64,000 bases of DNA from Bacteroidales bacterium (GCA_017394865.1 JAFPWT010000017.1:95738-159737); one strand, 5' to 3'. Shown: positions 23,400 through 33,712, counted from the first letter of the stretch. Notes: a model not told the origin generated them from the sequence alone. Translations and numbers: made by a program.

Positions 23400-24923
23400 T
23401 TATTTCTTCGGTTTCAGCTCGTCGAAAATCATCGCGCGGAGGTTCTCGATCGGGACGCGGACCTGGGTCATCGTGTCACGGTCGCGGACGGTGACGGTGT
23501 TGTCGACCAAGGTGTCGTTGTCGACGGTGACGCACATCGGGGTACCGATGGCATCCTGACGGCGGTAGCGTTTGCCGATGGAGTCCTTCTCCTCATACTG
23601 GCACATGAAGTCGAACTTCAGCGCGTCAATGATCTCGCGGGCTTTCTCCGGCAGACCGTCCTTCTTCACCAGTGGCAGCACGGCGACCTTATAAGGTGCC
23701 AGGATGGCCGGCAACTTCAGCACCACGCGCTCCGAGCCGTCTTCCAGCTTCTCCTCGGTGTAGGCGTTGCTGAACATGGCGAGGAACATACGGTCGAGGC
23801 CGATGGAGGTCTCGATGACATAAGGCGTGTAGCTCTCGTTGGTGTCGGGATCAAAGTATTGGAGCTTCTTGCCCGAGTATTTGGCGTGGGCCGAGAGGTC
23901 GAAGTCGGTGCGGCTGTGGATGCCTTCCAGCTCCTTGAAGCCGAAGGGGAAGTCGAATTCGATGTCAGTGGCGGCGTTGGCATAATGGGCCAGCTTCTCG
24001 TGATCATGGAAGCGGTATTTTTCAGCCGGCAGACCCAACGAGAGGTGCCAGTTGAGGCGTTCCTGTTTCCAGTGCTGGAACCATTCGAGTTCCGTGCCAG
24101 GACGAACGAAGAACTGCATCTCCATCTGCTCGAACTCACGCATACGGAAGATGAACTGACGGGCCACAATCTCGTTGCGGAAGGCTTTACCGGTCTGGGC
24201 GATGCCAAACGGAATCTTCATGCGGCCGGTCTTCTGCACGTTGAGGTAGTTGACAAAGATGCCCTGTGCGGTCTCGGGACGCAGGTAGATGGTGTCGGAG
24301 CCGTCGGCCACGCTGCCCATCTTGGTGGCGAACATCAGGTTGAACTGACGCACGTCGGTCCAGTTGCGGGTGCCGCTGATGGGGCAGACAATCTCCAAGT
24401 CGAGGATGAGTTGCTTGATGGCGTCGAGGTCGTTACGCTCCATGGCGCCATAGAGGCGATGGCTGATTTCCTCGATCTTGGCCTTGTGCTCGAGCACACG
24501 GGGGTTGGTGGTCACAAACTGTTCCTCGTTAAAGGCATCACCGAAACGCTTGCGGGCTTTTTCGATCTCCTTATTGATCTTGTCCTCGATCTTGGCCATA
24601 TAATCTTCGACCAACACATCGGCGCGGTAGCGCTTCTTGCTGTCGCGGTTGTCGATTAAAGGATCATTGAAAGCGTCGACGTGGCCCGATGCTTTCCAGG
24701 TGGTAGGGTGCATGAAGATGGCGGCATCGATGCCCACGATGTTCTCGTGCAGCTGCACCATAGCTTTCCACCAATATTCGCGGATGTTTTTCTTCAACTC
24801 CACGCCATTTTGGCCGTAGTCGTAAACTGCTGAAAGTCCGTCATAAATCTCGCTCGAAGGAAAAATGAAACCGTATTCCTTGGCATGAGCGGTGATCTTT
24901 TTAAAGAAATCTTCCTGATTCAT
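23400..24923 (-). CDS. glyS: Glycyl-tRNA synthetase, dimeric type
   Basis: This 507-residue class II aminoacyl-tRNA synthetase charges tRNA-Gly with glycine. It is the homodimeric form, in one chain, not the alpha/beta form. Motifs seen: MHPTTWKASGHVDAFNDPLI (residues about 81-100), the motif 2 region FRNEIVARQFIFRMREFEQM (about 232-251), and the ETSIGLDRMFLAMFSNAY block of motif 3 (about 370-387). The C-terminal anticodon-binding domain starts near VAVLPLVKKDG. Length is normal. It is monocistronic with its own promoter and terminator. Confidence 0.96.
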   Translation of the reverse strand: MNQEDFFKKITAHAKEYGFIFPSSEIYDGLSAVYDYGQNGVELKKNIREYWWKAMVQLHENIVGIDAAIFMHPTTWKASGHVDAFNDPLIDNRDSKKRYRADVLVEDYMAKIEDKINKEIEKARKRFGDAFNEEQFVTTNPRVLEHKAKIEEISHRLYGAMERNDLDAIKQLILDLEIVCPISGTRNWTDVRQFNLMFATKMGSVADGSDTIYLRPETAQGIFVNYLNVQKTGRMKIPFGIAQTGKAFRNEIVARQFIFRMREFEQMEMQFFVRPGTELEWFQHWKQERLNWHLSLGLPAEKYRFHDHEKLAHYANAATDIEFDFPFGFKELEGIHSRTDFDLSAHAKYSGKKLQYFDPDTNESYTPYVIETSIGLDRMFLAMFSNAYTEEKLEDGSERVVLKLPAILAPYKVAVLPLVKKDGLPEKAREIIDALKFDFMCQYEEKDSIGKRYRRQDAIGTPMCVTVDNDTLVDNTVTVRDRDTMTQVRVPIENLRAMIFDELKPKK

Positions 24924-24946
24924 AGTTTTAATCTTAAAATTTGGTG

Positions 24947-24954
24947 CAAAAATA
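24947..24954 (-). promoter_or_regulatory. -7 promoter element (TATTTTTG) of glyS
   Basis: The minus strand reads TATTTTTG, 23 bases before the ATG of glyS at 24923. It is divergent from the plus-strand element at 24978-24985. Confidence 0.55.
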
Positions 24955-24977
24955 GTGTTTTTTTCACAAACTTTTAT

Positions 24978-24985
24978 TATTTTTG
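24978..24985 (+). promoter_or_regulatory. -7 promoter element (TATTTTTG) of the RING-type gene
   Basis: TATTTTTG matches the consensus. The TTG that opens the longest reading frame (24983) is part of this element, so it cannot be the translation start; this is why the ATG at 25085 is preferred. The predicted leader is about 95 bases. Confidence 0.55.
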
Positions 24986-25084
24986 CAATCTAATAAAGGT
25001 CCAAGTGAGGCTTACTTCTTCACATTATTTGAGGGTTCGCCCTTGTATTTTAGCTTCGCAATTACCTTATTAAAACCAACAACG

Positions 25085-27355
25085 ATGAACGAACAAGTTC
25101 TCCAAAAGGTTGCCCTACGCTATAGGGCAATTTTTTTGCCTGTCGAACGCGACGGGCTGACCGGCCCCTATGAGCCGACGGTGCCTTTGATGGCTTTTGT
25201 GAATCGGTTGAAAGAAAATGGCTATAGCGTGAGCGAAGAACTGCTTCACGCCTTGAGTAGGGTACCTGCCAAAACCCTTGGCGACATCACGCTAATGATC
25301 AACGAGGCGTTAGGAGTCGACTTGAACTGGGCACCGCTGGTGAAAGGTTGGGACACTCCCACGGGCGAGACCCGTATGGACCACGTCATCACTTTTCTGG
25401 TCAACCTGTTCGGCGGCGAAGAAGCTGGCTTCAAAGGAACGAAGCTTCCCTGTGGACATTTCATCCCCGAGGGCACCTTCCCCCTGGAGCGTTACAACGG
25501 CTGTCCCTACTGCGGCACACCGTTCCACATCTCGAATTTTGTGTATCACGGCCAAGGAAGCAAGCTTAAAGAACTGAGGTTGTTCACCATGAACGACGTA
25601 AAAGACGTCTTCCTGAAACTATTGGCCTCCCCCACTCCTTTAGACGCCACCCAGATGGACTCGCTGAAACTGTTGCTTCAAGAACTTGAGGTGCCGGAGG
25701 ACATGGAGATTCCCATGAAAGAGACGATGATGGTGGTGATTATGAGTGAAGAGTTAAAAGTGAAGAGTGAAGAGTTGGGAAAGAGGTTTTTGAAGACACC
25801 AACTGACATTTTAAGGTTTTTCTGGTACGAGAAGACCGGACAGGCCAAGATCATTGAACCCAAAGTGCTGATCGAGCTCGAACGGAAGGCCAACCGCAAC
25901 CACTGGACGCCAGCGGACCAAAGCGACGAGAAAGCCGAAAAGAAACGTCAGGAGCTGAAGCTGAAATACAACCGCATGCAGTGCCGCATGGCCGCCACCT
26001 GGTTAAATGCGTTGCCGATGACCGCCCTTCAAGCTGCAGAAAACATGAACCCAAAACGGGGCATGTGGGTGCGGATGATCCATGCCCTGCGTCTGGGCGA
26101 ATATTCGCGGCGACAGGGGTTTGAACATCTCGCCGAGATTCTCAATGTGTTCTATAAACAGGACTACGAAACCTGGCAGGGCAAACTCGACCAAGCTCAG
26201 CGTAGAAACGACAAAAACGAGACGTTGAAGATGCTCTGCGAGCGGCCAGGGCTGTTTGCACGATGTCTCTTTGCCACCATGCTTCGTTTCGGCAAGGACG
26301 ACACCTTGCAAGCTTTCTCTACCATCCTCGATAAATTGCCGGCACGACTCATCCTCAGCCTAGGCAACAACGCTGAACTCTACTTCGATCAAAACGGCCC
26401 ACGTCTCGCCCGTCCCATCACCGGAGGCACCAAGACCATCGATCGGAACGCCCTAATATCACTTTACAGCGACGAGGAACTCCAAACGATGGCAAAAGAC
26501 GTTAAAGAATTGTATGTCAGGGCTATGCGTCAACGTTTCGCCCAACAGCACACCGAAGCCAAGACCATTTATATTGACCCGCGTCTCTACGACATCCCCG
26601 TCAGCGTAGGCGACCGTAGCACCACCATCCAAGACACTGCCTGCGCTCTGCAAGGCACCCGATTCCCCGTGGAAGGCGATTCCGTCAGACTCTTCATGCA
26701 ATGGGGCAAGGGACTGCCAGCGCAGCATCTCGACATGGACCTCAGCTGCCGCATCGCCCTTCAGGGTGACATGGTGGAGGAATGCGCCTACTATAGCCTT
26801 ATCGCACCTGGAGCCAAGCACTCTGGCGACATCCAACATATCCCCGACGAAGTGGGCACAGCGGAATATATCGAACTCTCTCTCCCCGATCTGGAGGAAG
26901 CCGGCGCCCGCTATGTCACCTTCACCTGCAACGCCTACACCAACGGAAAACTTTCACCCAACCTCATGGTGGGCTGGATGAACTCCGCCTATCCCATGAC
27001 CATCTCCGACGAGACCGGCGTGGCCTATGACCCCTCGTGCGTGCAGCATTTGGTGCGCATCAGCGAGGCCAACCTCAGCAAGGGACTGGTGTTCGGCATA
27101 CTAGACGTGACCGCCCGCGAGATTTACTGGTTAGAAATGCCCTTTATGGGACAGACCCTGAAAGATTGCAACGGCGAAGCGGTAGAGTTACTCCTCAAGA
27201 AACTCAAAGAAAAGCTGAGCGTGGGAGCATTATTGGATCTAAAACGGGAAGCACAAGGGCTTACCCCCGTCGACAACCCCGAAGAGGCCGACGAGGCCTA
27301 TACCTACGAATGGGCTCTGAATCCCGCAAATGTCGGAGAACTTCTTGCTTCTTAA
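25085..27355 (+). CDS. MXAN_6230/SCO0854-type RING-like zinc protein
   Basis: This 756-residue cytoplasmic protein has no signal peptide. A zinc-binding RING-like site is at Cys123, His125, Cys140 and Cys143 ([22 protein letters not shown]). This cluster and the long helical body fit the MXAN_6230/SCO0854 family of RING-domain proteins, known from myxobacteria and streptomycetes. The last third (from about residue 495, [16 protein letters not shown]) is beta-rich, with acidic [10 protein letters not shown]-like strands that recall TerD-type calcium-binding domains. Residues near 220-234 ([13 protein letters not shown]) are encoded by a 7-bp repeat array. It ends overlapping the queA stop by 4 bases. 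Biological role unknown. Confidence 0.72.
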   Translation: MNEQVLQKVALRYRAIFLPVERDGLTGPYEPTVPLMAFVNRLKENGYSVSEELLHALSRVPAKTLGDITLMINEALGVDLNWAPLVKGWDTPTGETRMDHVITFLVNLFGGEEAGFKGTKLPCGHFIPEGTFPLERYNGCPYCGTPFHISNFVYHGQGSKLKELRLFTMNDVKDVFLKLLASPTPLDATQMDSLKLLLQELEVPEDMEIPMKETMMVVIMSEELKVKSEELGKRFLKTPTDILRFFWYEKTGQAKIIEPKVLIELERKANRNHWTPADQSDEKAEKKRQELKLKYNRMQCRMAATWLNALPMTALQAAENMNPKRGMWVRMIHALRLGEYSRRQGFEHLAEILNVFYKQDYETWQGKLDQAQRRNDKNETLKMLCERPGLFARCLFATMLRFGKDDTLQAFSTILDKLPARLILSLGNNAELYFDQNGPRLARPITGGTKTIDRNALISLYSDEELQTMAKDVKELYVRAMRQRFAQQHTEAKTIYIDPRLYDIPVSVGDRSTTIQDTACALQGTRFPVEGDSVRLFMQWGKGLPAQHLDMDLSCRIALQGDMVEECAYYSLIAPGAKHSGDIQHIPDEVGTAEYIELSLPDLEEAGARYVTFTCNAYTNGKLSPNLMVGWMNSAYPMTISDETGVAYDPSCVQHLVRISEANLSKGLVFGILDVTAREIYWLEMPFMGQTLKDCNGEAVELLLKKLKEKLSVGALLDLKREAQGLTPVDNPEEADEAYTYEWALNPANVGELLAS
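25744..25785 (+). repeat. Array of six 7-bp units inside a gene
   Basis: GAGTGAA, GAGTTAA, AAGTGAA, GAGTGAA, GAGTTGG, GAAAGAG. The array adds 14 codons ([14 protein letters not shown]) to the RING-type protein without breaking the frame. Confidence 0.85.
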
Positions 27356-28416
27356 ATAATCAGCATCGCGTCACCGTAGGTGAAGAAGCGGTATTTCTCG
27401 TTGACGGCTTCTTTGTAGGCCTTCATCAAGAAGTCGTAACCTGCAAAAGCAGCGGTTTCCATCATCATCGGCGACTTGGGCAGGTGGAAGTTGGTGATCA
27501 TGCAGTTGGCCACCGAGAAGGTGTACGGCGGGAAGATGAACTTATTGGTCCAGCCGTTGAAGGGCTTGATCTTACCATTAATGGTCTGAGCGGTCTCCAG
27601 CGCTTTCATGGTGGTGGTGCCTACGGCGAACACATTGCTATGACGCTGGTTGGCTTCGTTGACGAGGTCGCAGCATTCCTGGTCGACCACCATCTCCTCC
27701 GAGTCGCTCTTATGTTTAGTGAGGTCTTCCACCTCAATATCACGGAAGTTACCCATGCCGGGATGCAAGGTAAGTTCGGCAAAAGTAGCACCGATCAACT
27801 CCAAGCGTTTCATGAGGATCTTGCTGAAGTGCAATCCCGCGGTAGGTGCCGACACAGCGCCCTCCACCTTAGCATAGATGGTTTGGAAATTCTCCGCATC
27901 CTCAGGTACTAGCTCCTGGTTCTCGCGGCGTTCCAAGATCTCCTTCGGCAGCGGGGTGTGACCCAGCGAGAAGATCGTCTGCTTGAACTCGTCATAGGTG
28001 CCGTCGAAGAGGAAACGCAGGGTACGACCACGGGTAGTGGTGTTGTCGATGACCTCAGCCACTAGTTCGTCGCCCTCTCCGAAATACAACTTATTGCCAA
28101 TACGGATCTTTCGGGCAGGATCCACCAGCACGTCCCAAAGGCGGCTCTCGTGATTCAACTCACGCAATAGCAGCACTTCTATCTTGGCGCCGGTCTTTTC
28201 CTTCTCACCATATAAACGTGCGGGAAACACTTTTGTATTATTGATCACAAACACATCGCCATCCTTCACATAATCCACCAAGTCTTTGAACACACGATGT
28301 TCGATGGTTTGGGTCTTGCGGTCGAGCACCATTAAACGGGCTTCGTCGCGATTGTTGACAGGATAATTGGCAATCAGCTCAGGAGGCAGATTGAATTTAA
28401 ATTGAGATAATTTCAT
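27352..28416 (-). CDS. queA: tRNA preQ1(34) S-adenosylmethionine ribosyltransferase-isomerase
   Basis: This 354-residue cytoplasmic enzyme transfers the ribosyl part of SAM to preQ1 at the wobble base of tRNA, forming epoxyqueuosine. Hallmarks seen: the start [55 protein letters not shown] and [15 protein letters not shown]. Length is normal. It has its own -7 element at 28440-28447, although it lies 37 bases after truB in the same direction, so it can be transcribed alone or with the ftsX-truB run. Confidence 0.96.
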   Translation of the reverse strand: MKLSQFKFNLPPELIANYPVNNRDEARLMVLDRKTQTIEHRVFKDLVDYVKDGDVFVINNTKVFPARLYGEKEKTGAKIEVLLLRELNHESRLWDVLVDPARKIRIGNKLYFGEGDELVAEVIDNTTTRGRTLRFLFDGTYDEFKQTIFSLGHTPLPKEILERRENQELVPEDAENFQTIYAKVEGAVSAPTAGLHFSKILMKRLELIGATFAELTLHPGMGNFRDIEVEDLTKHKSDSEEMVVDQECCDLVNEANQRHSNVFAVGTTTMKALETAQTINGKIKPFNGWTNKFIFPPYTFSVANCMITNFHLPKSPMMMETAAFAGYDFLMKAYKEAVNEKYRFFTYGDAMLII

Positions 28417-28439
28417 TTGTATCGTATTATTTTCGGGCG

Positions 28440-28447
28440 CAAAGATA
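28440..28447 (-). promoter_or_regulatory. -7 promoter element (TATCTTTG) of queA
   Basis: The minus strand reads TATCTTTG, 23 bases before the queA ATG, just after the truB stop at 28454. Confidence 0.55.
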
Positions 28448-28453
28448 CATCAA

Positions 28454-29185
28454 TCACGAAGTTTTGTCAAGAGCTTCCTTCAACTTTTTGTATTCATCAC
28501 CCGATGCAATGATTTCATTTTTAAGGTCTTCGAGCTGCCAGGCATCCTCTACGCGGAAGTCGCCGATGCAGGTACGGCGTAGGCTTTTGAGGCAGGCACC
28601 GTTGCCGAGCTCACGTCCGAAATCATGGGCCAAGCTGCGGATGTAAGTGCCTTTGCTACAGGTGACCTCAAAGTCAATCTCCGGAAAACGGTCAAGGTTT
28701 AGCTTGAAATCCTCAATATGAATGTCGCGGGCCTTGAGCTCGATCTCTTCATCAGAACGGGCATAGTCGAAAGCGCGCTTCCCTTTGATCTTGATGGCAG
28801 AGTATTTGGGCGGATGCTGCTTGATGTCGCCGATGAATTTCAGCCGGGCAGCCTCGATCTGTTCTGGTGTAATACCCTCCGTCGGAAAAAACGCATCAGG
28901 CTCGCTCTCCAGGTCATAGGTCGGGGTGCTTTGTCCGAGGATCATCGATCCCGTATAGGTCTTGATTTGTGCCTGGAAGTCCTCGATCTGCTTGGTCATG
29001 GGACCAGTGCAAAGGATGAGCAGCCCCGTGGCCAGCGGATCCAACGTGCCGGCGTGACCCACCTTGAGTTTCCGGATGCTATAAAAACGCTTGAACAAGG
29101 CACGGACAAAGTTCACCGTGTCGAACGAAGTCCAATCGATGGGCTTGTCGATCAAGAAAACCGCACCTTCTTCAGGATAGAACAT
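28454..29185 (-). CDS. truB: tRNA pseudouridine(55) synthase
   Basis: This 243-residue cytoplasmic enzyme makes pseudouridine 55 in the T-loop of tRNA. Seen: FLIDKPIDWTSFDTVNFVRA near residue 10, the catalytic segment GHAGTLDPLATGLLILCTG (the Asp is the nucleophile), and CSKGTYIRSLAHDFGRELG near residue 180. Slightly short because the C-terminal PUA-like extension is brief, as is usual in Bacteroidota. It lies between uppP (12-base gap) and queA. Confidence 0.96.
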   Translation of the reverse strand: MFYPEEGAVFLIDKPIDWTSFDTVNFVRALFKRFYSIRKLKVGHAGTLDPLATGLLILCTGPMTKQIEDFQAQIKTYTGSMILGQSTPTYDLESEPDAFFPTEGITPEQIEAARLKFIGDIKQHPPKYSAIKIKGKRAFDYARSDEEIELKARDIHIEDFKLNLDRFPEIDFEVTCSKGTYIRSLAHDFGRELGNGACLKSLRRTCIGDFRVEDAWQLEDLKNEIIASGDEYKKLKEALDKTS

Positions 29186-29197
29186 AAGGATCTTGGA

Positions 29198-30043
29198 TCA
29201 GGCAATATAAGGAACAACGATAGCCAGGATACCAACAATGGCGCAATACACAGCAAACCACACCAGCTTGCCTTTCTTCACCAAATTGATCATCCACTTG
29301 CAGGCAAAACAACCTGTAATAAAAGCGGCAATAAAGCCAATGATCAGCACCCAAGTCGAAGTCGAGGACGATGTAGCAACGGCAACCTCATCAGCACTTG
29401 GGAAGAACAAGTCTTTGGCATCTAAAAGTGCCTCACCGAGGATGGGCGGGATAACCATCAGGAAAGAGAACTTGGCCAGTTTTTCCTTCTTGTTGCCGAG
29501 CAACAGACCTGTAGCGATGGTGGAACCAGAACGTGACAGACCCGGGAGGGCCGCCACCGCCTGGGCAATACCGATGACAAAGGCATGCAACGGCGAGATA
29601 TGTTCCTTTTGGCGGGGCTTGGCAAAATAGGAAAACGCCAACAGCGTAGCCGTTACCAAAAGGCAAATGCCCACCACAAGAAGCGGGTTTCCTGTGGCCG
29701 CTCCTACAATGTTATAATTGGTAACCGCTTCGATAGAGTCCTTGAAAAACAGTCCGACAATGCCAACAGGAATCATCGAAATGAGGATGTTGACAATGTA
29801 TTTCGTGCCATCGTTCCACTTCCACTTGAAGAGATCCTTGAACAGCCACACGATCTCCTTCCAAAGGATCAAACAGGTGCTCAGCACCGTGGCGACATGT
29901 ACCACAATGGTAAAATCCAAGGCATCTTCACCATTGACACCAAACAAATACTGACCGATGTTCAGATGGCCGCTGCTACTGACCGGAAGGTATTCCGTCA
30001 GTCCCTGAAGAATACCGAGTATTAAAGCTTCAAACCATTTCAT
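29198..30043 (-). CDS. uppP: Undecaprenyl-diphosphatase
   Basis: This 281-residue inner-membrane protein (BacA family) recycles undecaprenyl diphosphate to the monophosphate carrier for cell-wall synthesis. Both signature motifs are present: [19 protein letters not shown] near residue 12 and [15 protein letters not shown] near residue 168. About eight hydrophobic segments are visible. It follows the DUF3098 gene by 12 bases. Order ftsX, DUF3098, uppP, truB, queA is a usual Bacteroidota arrangement linking division, cell wall and tRNA modification. Confidence 0.95.
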   Translation of the reverse strand: MKWFEALILGILQGLTEYLPVSSSGHLNIGQYLFGVNGEDALDFTIVVHVATVLSTCLILWKEIVWLFKDLFKWKWNDGTKYIVNILISMIPVGIVGLFFKDSIEAVTNYNIVGAATGNPLLVVGICLLVTATLLAFSYFAKPRQKEHISPLHAFVIGIAQAVAALPGLSRSGSTIATGLLLGNKKEKLAKFSFLMVIPPILGEALLDAKDLFFPSADEVAVATSSSTSTWVLIIGFIAAFITGCFACKWMINLVKKGKLVWFAVYCAIVGILAIVVPYIA

Positions 30044-30055
30044 GGGGATAACAGA

Positions 30056-30316
30056 TTATTTCTTTCTGACAAAAATTGCGACAATCTCTACCACAAAACC
30101 CATAAGGATCAGTATGACCGACAGGGTGATATGCTGGAAATCGAACATTTTATCATTAAAGATATCACGATCATCAGAACCACCGCCGATCATCAGGATC
30201 ATGCCCACAGCGATAAGCAGGACACCTGCAAGAACCAACACATAGTTGAGCCAAGTAAAAGGAAGCGTCCTTTGGGGCTTTTCCTCTTTTACCGGAATGT
30301 TATTTTGTTTTGCCAT
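30056..30316 (-). CDS. DUF3098 small membrane protein
   Basis: This 86-residue protein has two membrane helices (about 27-43 and 63-82) joined by a short loop with IGGGSDDRDIFNDKMFDFQ. The size, the loop and its position between ftsX and uppP fit DUF3098, a Bacteroidota family of unknown function. The N-terminus is Lys-rich (EEKPQRTLPFTWLNYVL) and probably cytoplasmic. Linked to division and wall genes only by context. Confidence 0.88.
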   Translation of the reverse strand: MAKQNNIPVKEEKPQRTLPFTWLNYVLVLAGVLLIAVGMILMIGGGSDDRDIFNDKMFDFQHITLSVILILMGFVVEIVAIFVRKK

Positions 30317-30329
30317 AATTTTATAATTA

Positions 30330-31208
30330 TCAGTTATATAATTTATCTAAATCAGCTTTCAGGAATTTATCGAGAGCGGCACGGGTGGAGAACCAGGCTA
30401 GAGCTACCCCCAACAACACCACACCAACCAGGATTAGGCCTATGACGGTCATGTCTTGAATCAGCACTAAGTCGGGAAGACGTTTCGAAACTGCATAAAG
30501 AATGCCAACCAAGAAAAGATCGGCCAACAGTCCTCCGAAGAACCCTTGCGAAACGCCCTGCCGGAGGAAAGGCCGGCGGATGAAACTCTCGGTGGCGCCC
30601 ACCAGCTGCATGCTCCTCACCAAGAAGCGCTTGGAATAGATGGAGAGTCGTATCGTATTGCGAATCAACGCAATGGCAATGAACAACAACGCCAAACTCA
30701 CCACCATCAATACAATGGCAATCTTCCGAATGTTATTGTTGATCAGGTCAACCAGCGATTTCTGGTAGTATACTTCTTTGACATCAGGGTTGTCGAGTAT
30801 GGCTTTTTCAATCAACGCAATGCTGTCATTATTGGCGTAGTTAGCATGGAAACGCACGTCTATGGAAGGCAGCAGGGGATTCTCCTCGGGGCCCAGCCAT
30901 TCGAGAAAGTCCTCACCTAGGTCTTCGCTCAATCGCGTAATGGCTTCCGCCTTGGTGATGTATTCCGTCGATTTCACGGAAGGCATGGCGTCGAGTTCCT
31001 TCTGCAGACGCAAGATGTTGGCCTCTTTCACGTCGCTATTCATCACGATCTCGAAGCCGATGTTTTCCTTCACGTGGTTGGAGAGCTTGCGGGCATGCAT
31101 CATGAAGATGGCAAACGCACCAAGCAGGAAGAGCACCAGCATGATACTCACCAGCGACATGGCGTAAGATCCAGCTACACGACGTTTGCTTGAATTTTTC
31201 TCTAACAT
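30330..31208 (-). CDS. ftsX: Cell division protein FtsX
   Basis: This is a 292-residue inner-membrane protein, the permease-like half of the FtsEX complex. I start it at the ATG at 31208 (MLEKNSSKRRVAGSYAMSLV); the longer frame upstream reads antisense into the carboxyltransferase gene. It has one N-terminal membrane helix (about 14-40), a periplasmic domain (about 50-165) and three C-terminal helices (about 170-195, 222-245, 258-280). ftsE is not adjacent. The division complex activates peptidoglycan hydrolases. It heads the run ftsX-DUF3098-uppP-truB. Confidence 0.92.
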   Translation of the reverse strand: MLEKNSSKRRVAGSYAMSLVSIMLVLFLLGAFAIFMMHARKLSNHVKENIGFEIVMNSDVKEANILRLQKELDAMPSVKSTEYITKAEAITRLSEDLGEDFLEWLGPEENPLLPSIDVRFHANYANNDSIALIEKAILDNPDVKEVYYQKSLVDLINNNIRKIAIVLMVVSLALLFIAIALIRNTIRLSIYSKRFLVRSMQLVGATESFIRRPFLRQGVSQGFFGGLLADLFLVGILYAVSKRLPDLVLIQDMTVIGLILVGVVLLGVALAWFSTRAALDKFLKADLDKLYN

Positions 31209-31226
31209 CTTCGTGAATTGAATTTG

Positions 31227-31255
31227 CAAAGATAGAATTTTTTTTCGTAATTTTG
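31227..31255. promoter_or_regulatory. Divergent -7 elements of ftsX and the carboxyltransferase gene
   Basis: TATCTTTG on the minus strand (31227-31234) faces ftsX; TAATTTTG on the plus strand (31248-31255) faces the gene at 31279. The two elements are back to back, 13 bases apart. Confidence 0.5.
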
Positions 31256-31278
31256 TTTTTTCAACGAAAAACAGAGTC

Positions 31279-32886
31279 ATGCAAGTACTGAAATCGAATA
31301 TCAAGACCGACTCGCCGGAGTTCAAGCAGAACGAGAAGAACTTCCTTGAGTTGATGGCACAATACCGTGAGGCGATGGCGGCCTCGATGCAAGGCGGCGG
31401 CGAGAGTGCCGTGGCCAAACACAAGAAACGCAACAAGTTGCTGGCCCGCGAGCGCATCGATTTGCTCATCGACCCGAACACCCCGTTCTTGGAACTCTCA
31501 CCCATGGCGGCCTATGACACCTACCACAACGACTTCCCCTCGGCGGGTATCGTCACAGGTATCGGCGTGATCCAAGGCCGTGAGGCCGTCATCGTGGCCA
31601 ACGACGCCACCGTGAAAGGCGGAACCTACATGCAGTATACGGTGAAGAAGCACCTCCGCGCCCAGGAGATCGCTATGGAAAACCACCTCCCTTGCGTCTA
31701 TATGGTGGACAGCGGCGGCGCCTTCCTGCCTGAGCAGGACACGGTGTTCCCCGATCGCGACCATTTCGGACGTTTCTTCTACAACCAGGCGCGCATGTCG
31801 GCCATGGGCATCCCCCAGATTGCCATCGTGATGGGCATGTGCACCGCTGGAGGCGCCTATGTGCCAGCCATGAGCGACGAGACCATCATCGTGCGCAACC
31901 AAGGCACCATCTACCTCGGCGGTCCCCCGTTGGTGAAGGCTGCCACGGGTGAGGTAGTCACGGCGGAAGAGCTGGGCGGCGGTGAGATGCACACCTCCGT
32001 ATCGGGTGTCGCCGACCATCTGGCCGAGAACGACCAGCACGCCCTGCAGATCTGCCGCAACATCTTCAAGACTTTGGAGAAGTCGCACCGTCAAAAGCTC
32101 GACATGCTGCCGGTTGAAGCACCTCTGTACGATCCACACGAACTCTACGGCCTCGCTCCTATCGACTTCCACAAGCTCACCGACCCCCGTGAGATCATCG
32201 CACGCATCGTCGACGGCAGCCGCTTCCAGGAGTTCAAGTCGAGATACGCCACCACCATCGTGTGCGGCTTTGCCCACCTGATGGGCTTCCCCGTGGGTAT
32301 CATCGCCAACTACGGCGTATTATTTTCCGAATCCGCCTTGAAAGCCACCCACTTCATCGAGTTATGCTGCCAACGCAACATCCCGCTGGTGTTCCTGCAG
32401 AACATCACCGGCTTCATGGTGGGCAAGCAGTATGAGCAGGGCGGCATCGCCAAAGACGGCGCCAAGATGGTGCATGCGGTCTCCAATGCAAACGTACCCA
32501 AGTTCACCGTGATCTTCGGTGGCTCGTTCGGTGCCGGCAATTACGGCATGGCCGGTCGGGCCTACAGCCCCCGCCTCCTGTTCATGTGGCCCAACGCCAA
32601 GATCTCCGTTATGGGCGGCGAACAGGCGGCTAGCGTCCTCGCCACCGTCAAGGAAGACCAGTACAAATACAAAGGTTTGGAGGTGCCCACCGAGGAAATC
32701 GCCCAGCTGAAGAAAGAAATTCTGGCCAAATACGACTACGAAGGCTCGGCATTCTACAGCACCGCACGCCTCTGGGACGACGGCATCATCGACCCCATCG
32801 ACACCCGCAAGATCCTGGCTTTAGGCATTGCCGCTTCCTTGAACCAGCCGTTCCCACAACAGCAGTTCGGCGTGTTCAGAATGTAA
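31279..32886 (+). CDS. Acyl-CoA carboxylase carboxyltransferase subunit (methylcrotonoyl-CoA type)
   Basis: This 535-residue cytoplasmic enzyme of the crotonase-like carboxyltransferase family moves CO2 from biotin to an acyl-CoA. Blocks seen: [97 protein letters not shown] and [20 protein letters not shown]. The combination, especially the FMVGKQYE and [11 protein letters not shown] blocks, is closer to methylcrotonoyl-CoA carboxylase beta subunits than to propionyl-CoA ones. No biotin carboxylase or biotin carrier gene lies beside it, so the partner must be elsewhere. A role in leucine or branched-chain acid metabolism fits ptb-buk, but is inference. Confidence 0.85.
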   Translation: MQVLKSNIKTDSPEFKQNEKNFLELMAQYREAMAASMQGGGESAVAKHKKRNKLLARERIDLLIDPNTPFLELSPMAAYDTYHNDFPSAGIVTGIGVIQGREAVIVANDATVKGGTYMQYTVKKHLRAQEIAMENHLPCVYMVDSGGAFLPEQDTVFPDRDHFGRFFYNQARMSAMGIPQIAIVMGMCTAGGAYVPAMSDETIIVRNQGTIYLGGPPLVKAATGEVVTAEELGGGEMHTSVSGVADHLAENDQHALQICRNIFKTLEKSHRQKLDMLPVEAPLYDPHELYGLAPIDFHKLTDPREIIARIVDGSRFQEFKSRYATTIVCGFAHLMGFPVGIIANYGVLFSESALKATHFIELCCQRNIPLVFLQNITGFMVGKQYEQGGIAKDGAKMVHAVSNANVPKFTVIFGGSFGAGNYGMAGRAYSPRLLFMWPNAKISVMGGEQAASVLATVKEDQYKYKGLEVPTEEIAQLKKEILAKYDYEGSAFYSTARLWDDGIIDPIDTRKILALGIAASLNQPFPQQQFGVFRM

Positions 32887-32889
32887 AAA

Positions 32890-33549
32890 CTATTTTGGCT
32901 TGTAGAAATGTTGGTAATCCTTCGACCTACTCCAACGCCCACCCCATCGGAAGCCATATGACTCGAATACTTCCGTGCAGTAATCGTTTTCATCGATCTT
33001 ATGCGGGAAAACCCTGTTCCTGTCCACATATTCCTCCGCCGTCCGGGGATGTACTTTCGAACCTTGTATGTAGGGGTTTTGCAAGGGATTGATGTCGACA
33101 GCCATGCCAAAAGCATGTTTTGAAAGTGATTTCGTGCCAGGTACCCTACGATAGTTGAAACAAGAGGTGTTGTTGGCTTGCATGGAGGCCTCGTCGTCGG
33201 CATCAAAATCGTCTATCAGACGGATGCTACAGATGGGATATTCTCTTATGAACAAAGCCCTGAAAATGTAAAGCAAGTCCGAAGCAATGGCTTTATTACA
33301 AACCAGTTCCCCTTGCTGAATGTTGCCGTCAAAATCATAATGGAACACTGTTAGGTAACGCAGTTCATCGAAACCTATCTTGGCGCCGATGGGCATCGAC
33401 TTGCCTTGCATCCTAGCTTGTACTTCTTGGGGTATTGGCTGGGAGATAAACAAATATGACTTATACCTCAGCGTGTCATTCTTCTGAGCAAAGACACACT
33501 GAGGAATCGTCAAAAAGCATAAAACCACTATAAAAAGCCTACGAATCAA
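32890..33549 (-). CDS. Secreted M15 family peptidase (D-Ala-D-Ala carboxypeptidase-like)
   Basis: This is a 219-residue enzyme. The first in-frame ATG is at 33624, but that would place 25 residues before a typical signal peptide (LIRRLFIVVLCFLTIPQCVFA) and lie upstream of a -7 element at 33598-33605, so I prefer the TTG at 33549. Zinc ligands are visible: the His of SLSKHAFGMAVDINP, the Asp six residues on, and a C-terminal His in KDYQHFYK. That spacing fits M15 peptidases that trim peptidoglycan stem peptides. It converges with the carboxyltransferase gene, 3 bases apart. A secreted murein role is likely. Confidence 0.82.
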   Translation of the reverse strand: MIRRLFIVVLCFLTIPQCVFAQKNDTLRYKSYLFISQPIPQEVQARMQGKSMPIGAKIGFDELRYLTVFHYDFDGNIQQGELVCNKAIASDLLYIFRALFIREYPICSIRLIDDFDADDEASMQANNTSCFNYRRVPGTKSLSKHAFGMAVDINPLQNPYIQGSKVHPRTAEEYVDRNRVFPHKIDENDYCTEVFESYGFRWGGRWSRSKDYQHFYKPK

Positions 33550-33597
33550 AACTTTCTGTTTTTGAAATCTGTTTTTGTCATCGAACTTTTTGCTTGA

Positions 33598-33605
33598 CAA
33601 ATGTA
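33598..33605 (-). promoter_or_regulatory. -7 promoter element (TACATTTG) of the M15 peptidase
   Basis: The minus strand reads TACATTTG with a TTG about 20 bases upstream. It lies inside the longer reading frame, which argues that translation starts downstream, at 33549. Confidence 0.4.
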
Positions 33606-33712
33606 TGAAATATCTGCAAAACATCAACAAGCTTTTTTAAAAGATGATTTTGGATATTTTTTTAAAATTACTATTTATTTTTATATTTTTATTTGTTTTT
33701 AAAAAATAGTTA

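Noticed and set aside
23334-24659. Long plus-strand frame opposite glyS
   Set aside because: Antisense to a conserved synthetase; it reads through the glyS terminator and has no family features.
31209-31505. N-terminal extension of ftsX by 99 codons
   Set aside because: It lies antisense to the carboxyltransferase gene and crosses two promoter elements; FtsX starts at 31208.
31498-32277. Minus-strand frame opposite the carboxyltransferase
   Set aside because: Antisense to conserved enzyme blocks; no promoter and no recognisable protein.
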